Shown: positions 1-6,213 of the stretch, piece after piece | How the letters are laid out: the number at the start of each line of letters is the position of its first letter | Position numbering within the stretch: the stretch's first letter is position 1 | Assembly: GCA_964370235.1 (NCBI GenBank) | Contig: CAYJIL010000039.1 | Location: 1-21,639 of the forward strand | Source: CAYJIL01 sp964370235 | Lineage (GTDB): Bacteria; Bacteroidota; Bacteroidia; Bacteroidales; Rikenellaceae | Direction of reading: 5' to 3' | Length of the DNA: 21,639 nt | Translations under genes and position numbers: made by a program | Notes under the pieces: generated by a model | Database searches by the model: none | The model's input: only the letters and a program-made list of their open reading frames with translations | What the model was told of the DNA's origin: nothing

Positions 1-67
1 CCTCCTTGGAGGTGGGCGTTACTCTTTACACCCGCTTACTTATATCACACCCCATGTACAGCAAGGT

Positions 68-90
68 GAGAGGCGAAAAAGACGCCTCTC
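68..90. repeat. Perfect hairpin, 8-bp stem, 7-nt loop
   Basis: GAGAGGCG (68-75) pairs with CGCCTCTC (83-90) around the loop AAAAAGA. The right arm overlaps the first bases of repeat copy 1 (85-127). There is no T-run after the stem in either direction, so it is not an obvious intrinsic terminator. Confidence 0.6.
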
Positions 91-127
91 GTGCACTGTC
101 ACTGCTCGTTTTACTAGCATTACTAGG
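85..127 (+). repeat. 43-bp direct repeat, copy 1
   Basis: The element begins CCTCTCGTGC and ends in ACTAGG. It matches 193-235 at 39 of 43 positions with no gaps. The four differences are two substitutions in the CACTGTCAC / CTCTGTCTC section and two in the tail palindrome. The tail, CTAGCATTACTAG here, is a decayed version of the palindrome in copy 2. Confidence 0.75.
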
Positions 128-192
128 TTATTTACGGGTATTTGCTGTTACTGCTTTGTGGTAGGAAATGAAGACTTTTTTGCTTTGCATAT

Positions 193-235
193 CCTCTCGT
201 GCTCTGTCTCTGCTCGTTTTACTAGCAATGCTAGG
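193..235 (+). repeat. 43-bp direct repeat, copy 2
   Basis: This copy matches 85-127 at 39 of 43 positions. Its tail holds an intact interrupted palindrome, CTAGCA-A-TGCTAG. It is framed by short inverted arms, ATATCC (189-194) and GGATAT (243-248). A shorter related sequence at 316-340 (TGCTC ... TTAGCAATGTTAGG) matches the second half of this copy at 19 of 25 positions. No mobile-element gene is nearby. Confidence 0.75.
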
Positions 236-288
236 CTCGTAAGGATATTATGGTGTTGCCGCTGTTTTATGGGCGTGAGGTTTAATAG

Positions 289-311
289 CAAAGCATGACT
301 ATCATGCTTTG
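289..311. repeat. Perfect hairpin, 9-bp stem, 5-nt loop
   Basis: CAAAGCATG (289-297) pairs with CATGCTTTG (303-311) around ACTAT. It lies between repeat copy 2 and the third related sequence at 316-340, which itself contains ACATT-AGC-AATGT. No long T-run follows on either strand, so terminator function is uncertain. Confidence 0.55.
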
Positions 312-388
312 TTGTTGCTCACTACATTAGCAATGTTAGGTTGTGAGAGTGTATATGTTGTTAGTACCTCGGTAAACCGATACCCCCT

Positions 389-427
389 AAAAACGACAAA
401 GGATGTTGATTTCTCAACATCCTTTGT
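389..427 (-). terminator. Intrinsic terminator of the tRNA operon
   Basis: Read on the minus strand, a perfect stem of about 14 bp (ACAAAGGATGTTGA and its complement, 396-409 with 414-427) closes on a GAAA tetraloop. It is followed within a few bases by a T5 run (393-389). The stem begins at the discriminator base of tRNA-Leu, so termination is immediately after the last tRNA. Confidence 0.85.
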
Positions 428-512
428 ACCCGAAGCCGGGATCGAACCGGCACGAGCATTTCTGCTCACAGGATTTTAAGTCCGGCGTGTCTACCAATTC
501 CACCATTCGGGC
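427..512 (-). tRNA. tRNA-Leu(UAA)
   Basis: The minus-strand transcript is 86 nt with the long variable arm of a class II tRNA. The acceptor stem GCCCGAA pairs with TTCGGGT (one G-U) before discriminator A at 427. The D-arm contains TTGGTAGAC, the anticodon loop is CTTAAAA with anticodon TAA, and the T-loop is GTTCGATCC. CCA is not encoded. It is the last gene of the tRNA operon: 10 nt separate it from tRNA-Gly upstream, and the terminator hairpin begins at its 3' end. Confidence 0.95.
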
Positions 513-522
513 CTTAAAAGAG

Positions 523-595
523 AGCGAAAAACGAGACTCGAACTCGCGACCCCAACCTTGGCAAGGTTGTGCTCTACCAACTGAGCTATTTTCGC
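523..595 (-). tRNA. tRNA-Gly(GCC)
   Basis: The minus-strand RNA is 73 nt. Acceptor GCGAAAA pairs with TTTTCGC, with discriminator T at 523. The D-arm is TAGCTCAGTTGGTAGAGC, the anticodon stem is CAACC/GGTTG with loop TTGCCAA (anticodon GCC), and the T-arm is GCGAG-TTCGAGT-CTCGT. CCA is not encoded. The anticodon arm is nearly palindromic, which is relevant to the rearranged half-copy 75 nt upstream in the same transcript. Confidence 0.95.
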
Positions 596-636
596 TTGGT
601 ATTACGTATAATTGCTTTGTTAGGTTAATCACCCTC

Positions 637-705
637 TTGCCAAGGTTGGGGACTGTCGTTCATTCCTGCGGCAAGGTTGTGCTCTACCAACTGAGCTATT
701 TTCGC
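637..705 (-). pseudogene. Truncated tRNA-Gly(GCC) copy (5' half plus inverted fragment)
   Basis: Positions 705-670 (minus) reproduce the first 36 nt of the intact tRNA-Gly exactly: acceptor 5' strand, whole D-arm, 5' anticodon stem and the GCC anticodon. Homology stops directly after the anticodon. After 18-20 unrelated bases, a 16-nt piece matching tRNA-Gly nucleotides about 30-45 appears in the opposite orientation (CTTGCCAAGGTTGGGG on plus, 637-652). There is no 3' acceptor strand or T-arm, so it cannot be a functional tRNA. It lies between the operon promoter and the intact genes, so it should be transcribed as leader RNA. The simplest explanation is a duplicated tRNA rearranged by fold-back at the palindromic anticodon arm. 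Confidence 0.8.
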
Positions 706-747
706 ATTTTGTGCTTTTGTAATTAGAGTGCCTAATCAAAAGCGATA

Positions 748-778
748 CAAAGATAGTCAAATATTATAATAAAACAAA
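748..778 (-). promoter_or_regulatory. Promoter of the tRNA operon
   Basis: On the minus strand TTTG (778-775) and TATCTTTG (755-748) are separated by 19 bp. This matches the Bacteroidetes primary-sigma consensus TTTG / TAnnTTTG fully. Transcription would start near 741-745, about 35-40 nt before the tRNA-Gly half-copy. Confidence 0.8.
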
Positions 779-837
779 TGAATACATAATATAATTTATA
801 TCATTTTTTTGTATCTCCTATCAATCAAATATATAAC

Positions 838-1575
838 TTATAGCTGATATGTTAGATTAGCACCCATTCCCTGCAATTTCGCTATTGCATCATCATACTT
901 CTTGGGGTCTTTTAGCTCCTTGCGATTGTGAGTGTCCATACCAACGATAATTTTGGTGCCAACATCCACCACCTCTTCCCATAGTAATGGGTAGTGTTCC
1001 ATAGATGTATTGAACTCCATAACAACATTTAGCTCCTTTGCAGCTACCGCAATATCTCGCATTGCCTTACGGCAATCATCGTCTACAATAACCAAACCCC
1101 TCATAAATAGTTCGGGGTGTGCCAAACAGTTATAAATGCCGCTCTGCATGCCCTCTTGGGCGCATTCTACATAGCGAGTAAGATCGCTTTTTTGTGATAT
1201 AGCACCAAAGTACCTAGCTCCCTGCTCCCTATAAGGGAAGTGGTTGCCAAATAGCAAATAGTCGATATTTAATCTATCTACTTGCTCCTTTAGCCAGCCA
1301 ATATATTCGGGGTAATACTCACACTCGAGCCCTATTTTTATCTCTATTTGATTTTTATAACTCTCTCTTAGCGACGCAATAGAACCCACATAACCATCTA
1401 GCTCGTCACATCGCATTCTAATTTGCGATTTATACCCAGCCGTAAAAGGCCAAGGTGTGTGATCCGAAAAGCCAAGCACCTTGTAGCCTCCTATAATGGC
1501 ACTTTGCACATAGCTCTCGTCGCTGCCCACTGCATGGTTGCAGCGAGTGGTATGGGTGTGGAAATTTGTTCTCAT
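838..1575 (-). CDS. PHP-domain phosphoesterase (histidinol-phosphatase-like)
   Basis: This is a 245-aa PHP-superfamily metal-dependent hydrolase. Visible metal ligands run in family order: HTH at residues 6-8 and H14, D38-H39 in the GFSDHTPW segment, E84/E86 (LECEYY), H112 (GNHF), H153 (LAHPE) and D214-x-H216 (GMDTHN). Known PHP phosphatases of the HisK/HisJ type use such a trinuclear site to hydrolyse L-histidinol phosphate. This protein is somewhat short (family commonly 260-280 aa) and no his genes are nearby, so the substrate is an inference; it could act on another phosphate ester. It starts 74 nt after the Cys-rich feo partner gene with no clear promoter between, so it is probably the distal gene of the feo operon. 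Confidence 0.75.
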   Translation of the reverse strand: MRTNFHTHTTRCNHAVGSDESYVQSAIIGGYKVLGFSDHTPWPFTAGYKSQIRMRCDELDGYVGSIASLRESYKNQIEIKIGLECEYYPEYIGWLKEQVDRLNIDYLLFGNHFPYREQGARYFGAISQKSDLTRYVECAQEGMQSGIYNCLAHPELFMRGLVIVDDDCRKAMRDIAVAAKELNVVMEFNTSMEHYPLLWEEVVDVGTKIIVGMDTHNRKELKDPKKYDDAIAKLQGMGANLTYQL

Positions 1576-1649
1576 TTGCTATTTTTAGTGACTAGCCCTC
1601 TAGTGCACAATAGGCTACTAACTGCGCAAAAGGTTATGTCCCTACCCCT

Positions 1650-1808
1650 CTATTGCTTGTTATCGACCCTATCTTTGCATGTGGTAGTGCAGCTAGTACA
1701 GTTACAACCATCCTTTTTGTGCCCAGTGGGTTTTCTAAATACCCTAGATACAATCCAAAGTGCACATAAAAGAAGCGTTAAAGATACGATAACAATTTGA
1801 TAAATCAT
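1650..1808 (-). CDS. FeoB-associated Cys-rich membrane protein
   Basis: This is a 52-aa protein. It has one N-terminal transmembrane helix (about residues 3-22), a short basic stretch, then a cysteine cluster C-x-C-x2-C-x3-C (C35, C37, C40, C44) and a charged tail. This is the layout of the FeoB-associated Cys-rich family found next to feoB, where it is thought to assist or sense ferrous-iron transport. A longer open frame reaches 1898, but the ATG at 1808 is preferred: it overlaps the feoAB stop codon as ATGA, indicating translational coupling, and puts the helix at the N-terminus. The overlap and family association make the call good; the biochemical role is inferred. Confidence 0.8.
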   Translation of the reverse strand: MIYQIVIVSLTLLLCALWIVSRVFRKPTGHKKDGCNCTSCTTTCKDRVDNKQ

Positions 1809-4141
1809 AATATTAGTTTTCCTACTTGTGTTACAATATATGCAACGAGCCAAGCCATGCTGGTAGTATATAGCATAGTGAAAATAGCCCAACGCCACCC
1901 TGCTTCACTCTTTATTGCAGCCACAACTGCCATACATGGGAAGTATAGCAATACGAACACCATAAACGAATATGCCGATATTTTTGTCATTCCACTAAGC
2001 GAAGATGCCTCAACCTCTTCGGAGTTGCCGTTGTCGTTATATAACACAGCCATAGTACTAACTACAACCTCCTTGGCAGCAACACCTGTGATTAGTGCTA
2101 CGCCCTCTCGCCACTGGTAGTCTAGCGGCTCAATAATTGGAGTAATTGCACGTCCCATTGATGCAATGTAGCTATCCTCAATAGGCGATGGCTCATAAAT
2201 AAGGTTTGCATCGCTACTCTTTTGTAGAGGGAAATAGCCTAGTGCCCATATTGCAATAGATGCTGCAAGGATAATACCTCCCATTTTCTTTAGGTATTGG
2301 CTACTTTTATCCCACGTAAACTTGAGCGTATTGCGAAGCCCCGGTTTACGATATGGTGGTAGCTCCATCACAAATGGTGCCTCGGTATCGCTCTTTAGGA
2401 ATTTGTTAAGCCCAAATGCCGATATAATTGCAATGAAAATACCCATTAAATATAGGCTTAGTAGCACCAAACCCTCATACTCGACAAAGAAAATAGATGT
2501 TAACATAATGTAAATGGGCAGTCGTGCATTACACGACATAAACGGCACAATTAGCATTGTAACTAGTCTGTCTTTGCGGTTTTCGAGTATCTTGGTAGCC
2601 AAAACAGCAGGTACGTTACATCCAAAACCCATTAGCATAGGTATTGTAGATTTGCCGTGCAGGCCTATTTTGTGCATAAACCTATCTAGTATAAAGGCAA
2701 CTCTAGCCATATATCCACTATCTTCGAGTATCGAGATAAAGGCAAATAGCAGAGCAATATTTGGTAAGAAGATAATTACTCCACCAACTCCCGCAATAAT
2801 ACCATCAACTAGCATATCGTGCAGAATACCAGCTGGCATATTGTTACTTACCATCTCGCTAAGCCAGCCAACAAGCGCCTCGATCCACTGCATTGGGTAG
2901 TCGCCAATGGTGAACGTTGCCTGAAATATTACAGCCAATATAACTAGTAGTAGTGGCAAGCCTAGCCACTTGTGTGTTAGTAGCTTGTCGGGTGCATAAC
3001 CCTTTGTAGGTATGCTATCTTTTGTCGAAAGAGTCTCTTTAAGCGCTCCTCGAATAAAGCTATATCTTGCCGATGCAATAGCAGCATCGCTACTCTGCTT
3101 TGAGCTACGTGTTAGCTCGGCAATCTCTTTTTCGGTTGTGCTAATAATTGCATGGTCACAACAGCTGCTCTTTGCCATTTGTGTAACATACACATCGCCC
3201 TCTAGTAGCTTAACAGCCAAGTACTGGTTGTGGTGTTTTTGCTTTAGCTGGTTACACTCTCTTATTTTGTCCTTTATTCTGTCAAGTGCGCCGTTTATTT
3301 GGTCGCCATAGTTAATATGGCAGTGGCGATAATAGGGGCTTTGGTTGTTATAAAGCGCAATTACCTGATCTAGTAACTCCTCTATACCCTCTCGCTTAGA
3401 TGCTGTTGTGGGAATGAATGGTGTTCCAATCATCTTGCCTAGCATTTGATAATCAAAGACATCACCTTTTGATAGTAGCTCATCATACATATTTAGCGAA
3501 ACTACTGCCTTTAGGTTCATGTCAATTAGCTGGGTAGTAAGAAATAGATTACGCTCTAGGTTCGATGAATCTACCACATTCACCACAATGTCGGGTGTTT
3601 GGTTCATCAAAAAATCTCTCACATATATCTCCTCGGGCGAATATACCGACAGCGAATATGTACCCGGTAGGTCTATTAGCTCTATCTTATAGCCTTTGTG
3701 CTCTAGCGATGCAGCCTTCATATCTACCGTTACACCACTATAATTACCTACTCTCTCGTTAGAGTTGGTAATAAAGTTAAATAGTGTAGTTTTGCCACAG
3801 TTGGGGTTACCCACTAGTGCTACTCGTATCTTTTTTGTTGAATCAACCTCTGTGTTGCTAATATACTCGCTTGAGGCTACCGTTCCACGAAAAGCGTCGC
3901 CCTCGTGTTGGCAGTCATTATTAGACGAAATTTCAATCATTGCAGCCTCACGCTCACGCAACGATATGCGATAACCCATTAGTTCATACTCTATTGGGTC
4001 GTTCATTGGAGCACGCTTAATTACAGTAATTTTTGTGCCTGGGATAAACCCCATTTCGTTTATTCGTCGTCTAAAGCTCTCGTCTCCGTCTACCTTTACG
4101 ATGAATGCCTCTTGGCCTATATTTAATTTAGATAATCTCAT
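1805..4141 (-). CDS. feoB: FeoA-FeoB fusion, ferrous iron transporter
   Basis: This 778-aa protein imports Fe(II) across the inner membrane. Residues 1-72 form a FeoA SH3-like domain. After a linker, a G-protein domain carries G1 GNPNCGKT (111-118), a switch region with GNYSGVTVD, G3 DLPG (157-160) and G4 NMYD (217-220). From about residue 395 the polytopic membrane part begins and contains the FeoB Cys motifs GFGCNVPA and SCNARLPIY. FeoA-FeoB fusions are well known in Bacteroidetes. No frameshift is seen. Transcription starts from a consensus promoter at 4162-4192, leaving a leader of about 15 nt. The downstream Cys-rich gene overlaps by 4 nt. No classical Fur-type box was recognised, so the mode of iron control is open. 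Confidence 0.95.
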   Translation of the reverse strand: MRLSKLNIGQEAFIVKVDGDESFRRRINEMGFIPGTKITVIKRAPMNDPIEYELMGYRISLREREAAMIEISSNNDCQHEGDAFRGTVASSEYISNTEVDSTKKIRVALVGNPNCGKTTLFNFITNSNERVGNYSGVTVDMKAASLEHKGYKIELIDLPGTYSLSVYSPEEIYVRDFLMNQTPDIVVNVVDSSNLERNLFLTTQLIDMNLKAVVSLNMYDELLSKGDVFDYQMLGKMIGTPFIPTTASKREGIEELLDQVIALYNNQSPYYRHCHINYGDQINGALDRIKDKIRECNQLKQKHHNQYLAVKLLEGDVYVTQMAKSSCCDHAIISTTEKEIAELTRSSKQSSDAAIASARYSFIRGALKETLSTKDSIPTKGYAPDKLLTHKWLGLPLLLVILAVIFQATFTIGDYPMQWIEALVGWLSEMVSNNMPAGILHDMLVDGIIAGVGGVIIFLPNIALLFAFISILEDSGYMARVAFILDRFMHKIGLHGKSTIPMLMGFGCNVPAVLATKILENRKDRLVTMLIVPFMSCNARLPIYIMLTSIFFVEYEGLVLLSLYLMGIFIAIISAFGLNKFLKSDTEAPFVMELPPYRKPGLRNTLKFTWDKSSQYLKKMGGIILAASIAIWALGYFPLQKSSDANLIYEPSPIEDSYIASMGRAITPIIEPLDYQWREGVALITGVAAKEVVVSTMAVLYNDNGNSEEVEASSLSGMTKISAYSFMVFVLLYFPCMAVVAAIKSEAGWRWAIFTMLYTTSMAWLVAYIVTQVGKLIL

Positions 4142-4161
4142 TATATTTTTTTTAATGCCTG

Positions 4162-4192
4162 CAAAATTACATCAATTTGTGAAATAATACAA
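4162..4192 (-). promoter_or_regulatory. Promoter of feoAB
   Basis: On the minus strand TTG (4192-4190) and TAATTTTG (4169-4162) are separated by 20 bp. This fits the Bacteroidetes TTTG / TAnnTTTG consensus with an exact -7 box. The predicted start lies near 4155, giving a very short leader before the ATG at 4141. Confidence 0.7.
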
Positions 4193-4449
4193 TCACTATA
4201 TTTGGGTATTGTGGCGATGCAGCTATACTCATTTATGGTTAGTATGAGCATACATCATATTAAGCACGCTAGCCCTTTGATGTGCCCACAAAAATATCTA
4301 TATTTATTATTGCTACGATATAAATGTACGACATATTCTACAAATATATATCTTTATCGCAAGCTGCAAAGTGTTAAATAACCATTAGTTAACACCAAAT
4401 ACGCTGTGTGTAGTGTTGGGGGGCTATTTTATTATATAACTTTTTTTCA
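4193..4449. other. Divergent feoAB/nadB intergenic region
   Basis: About 260 bp of AT-rich DNA without a credible gene lie between the two divergent promoters. One inverted repeat stands out: GTGTTAA (4371-4377) and TTAACAC (4389-4395), 11 bp apart, about 55-80 bp upstream of the nadB -7 box. It could be an operator for nadB, but no regulator family is recognised. Confidence 0.4.
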
Positions 4450-4457
4450 TAACTTTG
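4450..4457 (+). promoter_or_regulatory. -7 box of the nadB promoter
   Basis: TAACTTTG matches TAnnTTTG exactly. The -33 region, 20 bp upstream, is only TTT, so the promoter may be weak or activated. The box overlaps the in-frame TTG at 4455, which cannot then be a start codon. This supports the ATG at 4488. Confidence 0.5.
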
Positions 4458-4487
4458 GGCATCAAACATTATCCAGAATGTAGAGGT

Positions 4488-6047
4488 ATGAATAGAAGGT
4501 GTGATTTTTTAATTATCGGTTCGGGGGCAGCTGGTCTATACTTTGCGCTAAAGGTTGCACAAAGTGCAAAGGTGGTAGTAGTTACCAAGGATGTCATCGA
4601 CAAAACAAATACCCAAAAAGCACAAGGAGGTATTGCCTCGGTTACCTATGAGCCCGATAGTTTCTCAAAACATATCAACGACACCCTAGAGTGTGGTTCG
4701 CATAGATGCTGCCCCGATGCTGTAAAGCAGGTGGTAGAGTGTGCCCCACACAGCATTCAGCAGTTAATCGACTGGGGAGTAGATTTCGATAAAAACAACA
4801 ATAGATACGACCTAGCTCGTGAGGGTGGCCATACCGAGCATCGCATTCTGCACTATAAAGACTCCACAGGAGCCGAAATACAGCGTGTACTAGTAGAAAA
4901 AGTACTATCTCACCCCAACATCGAAATCCTAGAACACCATTTTGCAATAGACCTTTTGACACAACATCATTTGGGAGATATTGTAACCAAACACTCCAAT
5001 AACATAGAGTGTTATGGTGCCTATGTGCTCAATGTTAAAACCGAGAAAGTTATTACTCTACAAGCAAAATGCACAGTAGTAGCCACGGGAGGAGTGGGTA
5101 ATATATATGATACATCGACAAACCCTATCGTTGCCACTGGTGACGGTATTGCCATGGTGCATAGAGCCAAAGGCAAGGTTGATAATATGGAATTTATTCA
5201 GTTTCATCCCACTTCGCTTTATCACCCGGGCGAGCACCCATCGTTTCTAATTACCGAAGCTATGCGTGGCTTTGGTGCTATTCTCAAAACACAAAGTGGC
5301 GATGCCTTTATGGATAAGTATCACCCAATGGGTTCGCTTGCACCACGTGATATTGTAGCTCGCAGCATCGACTACGAGTTAAAGAGCCATGGCGAAGAGT
5401 TCGTATATTTGGACGTTACACACAAACCTGCAAAGGATATTATACACCACTTCCCCAATATCTACCAAAAATGCCTATCTATTGGTATAGATATAACAAA
5501 GGATATGATACCCGTTGTGCCAGCAGCACACTATGCTTGTGGAGGAGTTAGGGTCGATCTCGATGCCAAAACATCGATTAAGTGTCTATATGCCATTGGT
5601 GAATCATCATCTACTGGTCTTCATGGAGCCAATCGCCTTGCATCTAATTCGCTTAGCGAAGCAGTTGTCTATGCACAAAAGGCTGCTCAGTCGGCACTAT
5701 CAGTGGTAGAAGATATTTTACACAAAGATGGCATTCCAGACTGGGATTACGATGGTACATCGCACCCAGAGGAGTATGTTCTAGTTACTCAAAGTTACAA
5801 AGAAATTCAGCAGATTATGAGCAACTATGTAGGAATAGTGCGCTCGAACGCTAGACTAGATCGTGCATTTAGGCGTATGGAGATCATACACCAAGAGACC
5901 GAGGAGCTATATCGTAGCTCTACACTATCGGTGCATTTGTGCGAGCTACGTAATATGATTGCAGTTGCCTACCTAATAATTAAACACGCGCGAAAACAAA
6001 CGCAAAGTGTTGGTCTTCACTACTCTTTGGACTATCCACTATCGTAG
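4488..6047 (+). CDS. nadB: L-aspartate oxidase
   Basis: This is a 519-aa cytosolic FAD flavoprotein that oxidises L-aspartate to iminoaspartate, the first step of de novo NAD synthesis. The N-terminal dinucleotide fold GSGAAG (11-16) follows a beta strand. Then come the family signatures NTQKAQGGIASV, REGGHTEHRILHYKDSTG, QFHPTSLYHPG, LAPRDIVARSID and PAAHYACGGV (active-site Arg and His regions). The C-terminal helical domain has GLHGANRLASNSLSEAVV. Motif spacing favours aspartate oxidase over fumarate reductase. The reading frame extends to a TTG at 4455, but that lies in the -7 box, so the ATG at 4488 is chosen. The quinolinate synthase and phosphoribosyltransferase genes (nadA, nadC) are not in the window. 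Confidence 0.95.
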   Translation: MNRRCDFLIIGSGAAGLYFALKVAQSAKVVVVTKDVIDKTNTQKAQGGIASVTYEPDSFSKHINDTLECGSHRCCPDAVKQVVECAPHSIQQLIDWGVDFDKNNNRYDLAREGGHTEHRILHYKDSTGAEIQRVLVEKVLSHPNIEILEHHFAIDLLTQHHLGDIVTKHSNNIECYGAYVLNVKTEKVITLQAKCTVVATGGVGNIYDTSTNPIVATGDGIAMVHRAKGKVDNMEFIQFHPTSLYHPGEHPSFLITEAMRGFGAILKTQSGDAFMDKYHPMGSLAPRDIVARSIDYELKSHGEEFVYLDVTHKPAKDIIHHFPNIYQKCLSIGIDITKDMIPVVPAAHYACGGVRVDLDAKTSIKCLYAIGESSSTGLHGANRLASNSLSEAVVYAQKAAQSALSVVEDILHKDGIPDWDYDGTSHPEEYVLVTQSYKEIQQIMSNYVGIVRSNARLDRAFRRMEIIHQETEELYRSSTLSVHLCELRNMIAVAYLIIKHARKQTQSVGLHYSLDYPLS

Positions 6048-6057
6048 TTACATATTG

Positions 6058-6118
6058 TTGTAATTTTTTGTAACAGCATTGTAACATGTGTGTATTGATT
6101 TTGTAATTAATATGTAAT
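6058..6118 (+). promoter_or_regulatory. Pho-box-like array of 11-bp-phased TTGTAA repeats before the porin gene
   Basis: Seven-base units occur at 6058 (TTGTAAT), 6068 (TTGTAAC), 6079 (TTGTAAC), 6090 (GTGTATT, decayed), 6101 (TTGTAAT) and 6112 (ATGTAAT), at steps of 10, 11, 11, 11 and 11 bp. The PhoB box of proteobacteria is built from CTGTMAY units on the same 11-bp period, and four of these units match it at 6 of 7 positions. The downstream gene belongs to the phosphate-selective porin family. Binding by a PhoB-like OmpR-family regulator is inferred; no such gene is in the window. Confidence 0.6.
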
Positions 6119-6125
6119 TAATTTG
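6095..6125 (+). promoter_or_regulatory. Possible porin promoter
   Basis: TTG (6095-6097), 20 bp, then TTAATTTG (6118-6125) differs from TAnnTTTG at one position. It overlaps the repeat array. Alternatively TTTG at 6122-6125 could be the -33 element of an activated promoter with a poor -7 near 6145-6155, which would place the array directly upstream. The sequence does not decide between them. Confidence 0.35.
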
Positions 6126-6213
6126 CAAAATAATTAGTGGAACATAATAGTCTTATGTTAAGCGGCTATATCCTTAATTATCAGAAGTATTAGAGTAACA
6201 GTAGTAAAAAAGT

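Larger units (their letters stand above)
1..388. other. Gene-free, repeat- and hairpin-rich intergenic region
   Basis: No credible coding region is seen on either strand. The window opens inside an inverted repeat (CCTCC-TT-GGAGG, 1-12). Further on are an 8-bp perfect hairpin at 68-90, two diverged copies of a 43-bp element, a 9-bp hairpin at 289-311 and a third weaker relative of the element near 316-340. This density of short palindromes suggests an array of non-coding repeats downstream of the minus-strand tRNA operon. The neighbouring gene to the left is outside the window, so its role (3' end, boundary, regulatory RNA) cannot be told. Confidence 0.6.

Noticed and set aside
85..235. Two 43-bp direct repeats as a CRISPR array
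   Set aside because: There are only two diverged copies, the third relative is partial, spacing is uneven and no cas genes are present.
637..705. Second functional tRNA-Gly, or a tRNA interrupted by an intron
   Set aside because: The 3' anticodon stem, T-arm and acceptor 3' strand are not found downstream in the right orientation before the intact tRNA, and the inserted sequence is far too short for a group I intron.
637..705. T-box-like leader sensing tRNA-Gly
   Set aside because: There is no T-box motif or antiterminator, the sequence copies the tRNA rather than complementing it, and the downstream genes are tRNAs.
403..726. Open reading frames across the tRNA operon (both strands)
   Set aside because: They cover two clear tRNA genes and the terminator, with no protein-like features.
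1423..1800. Plus-strand open frame antisense to the PHP and Cys-rich genes
   Set aside because: It is a shadow of genes with clear motifs on the minus strand and has no family features or promoter of its own.
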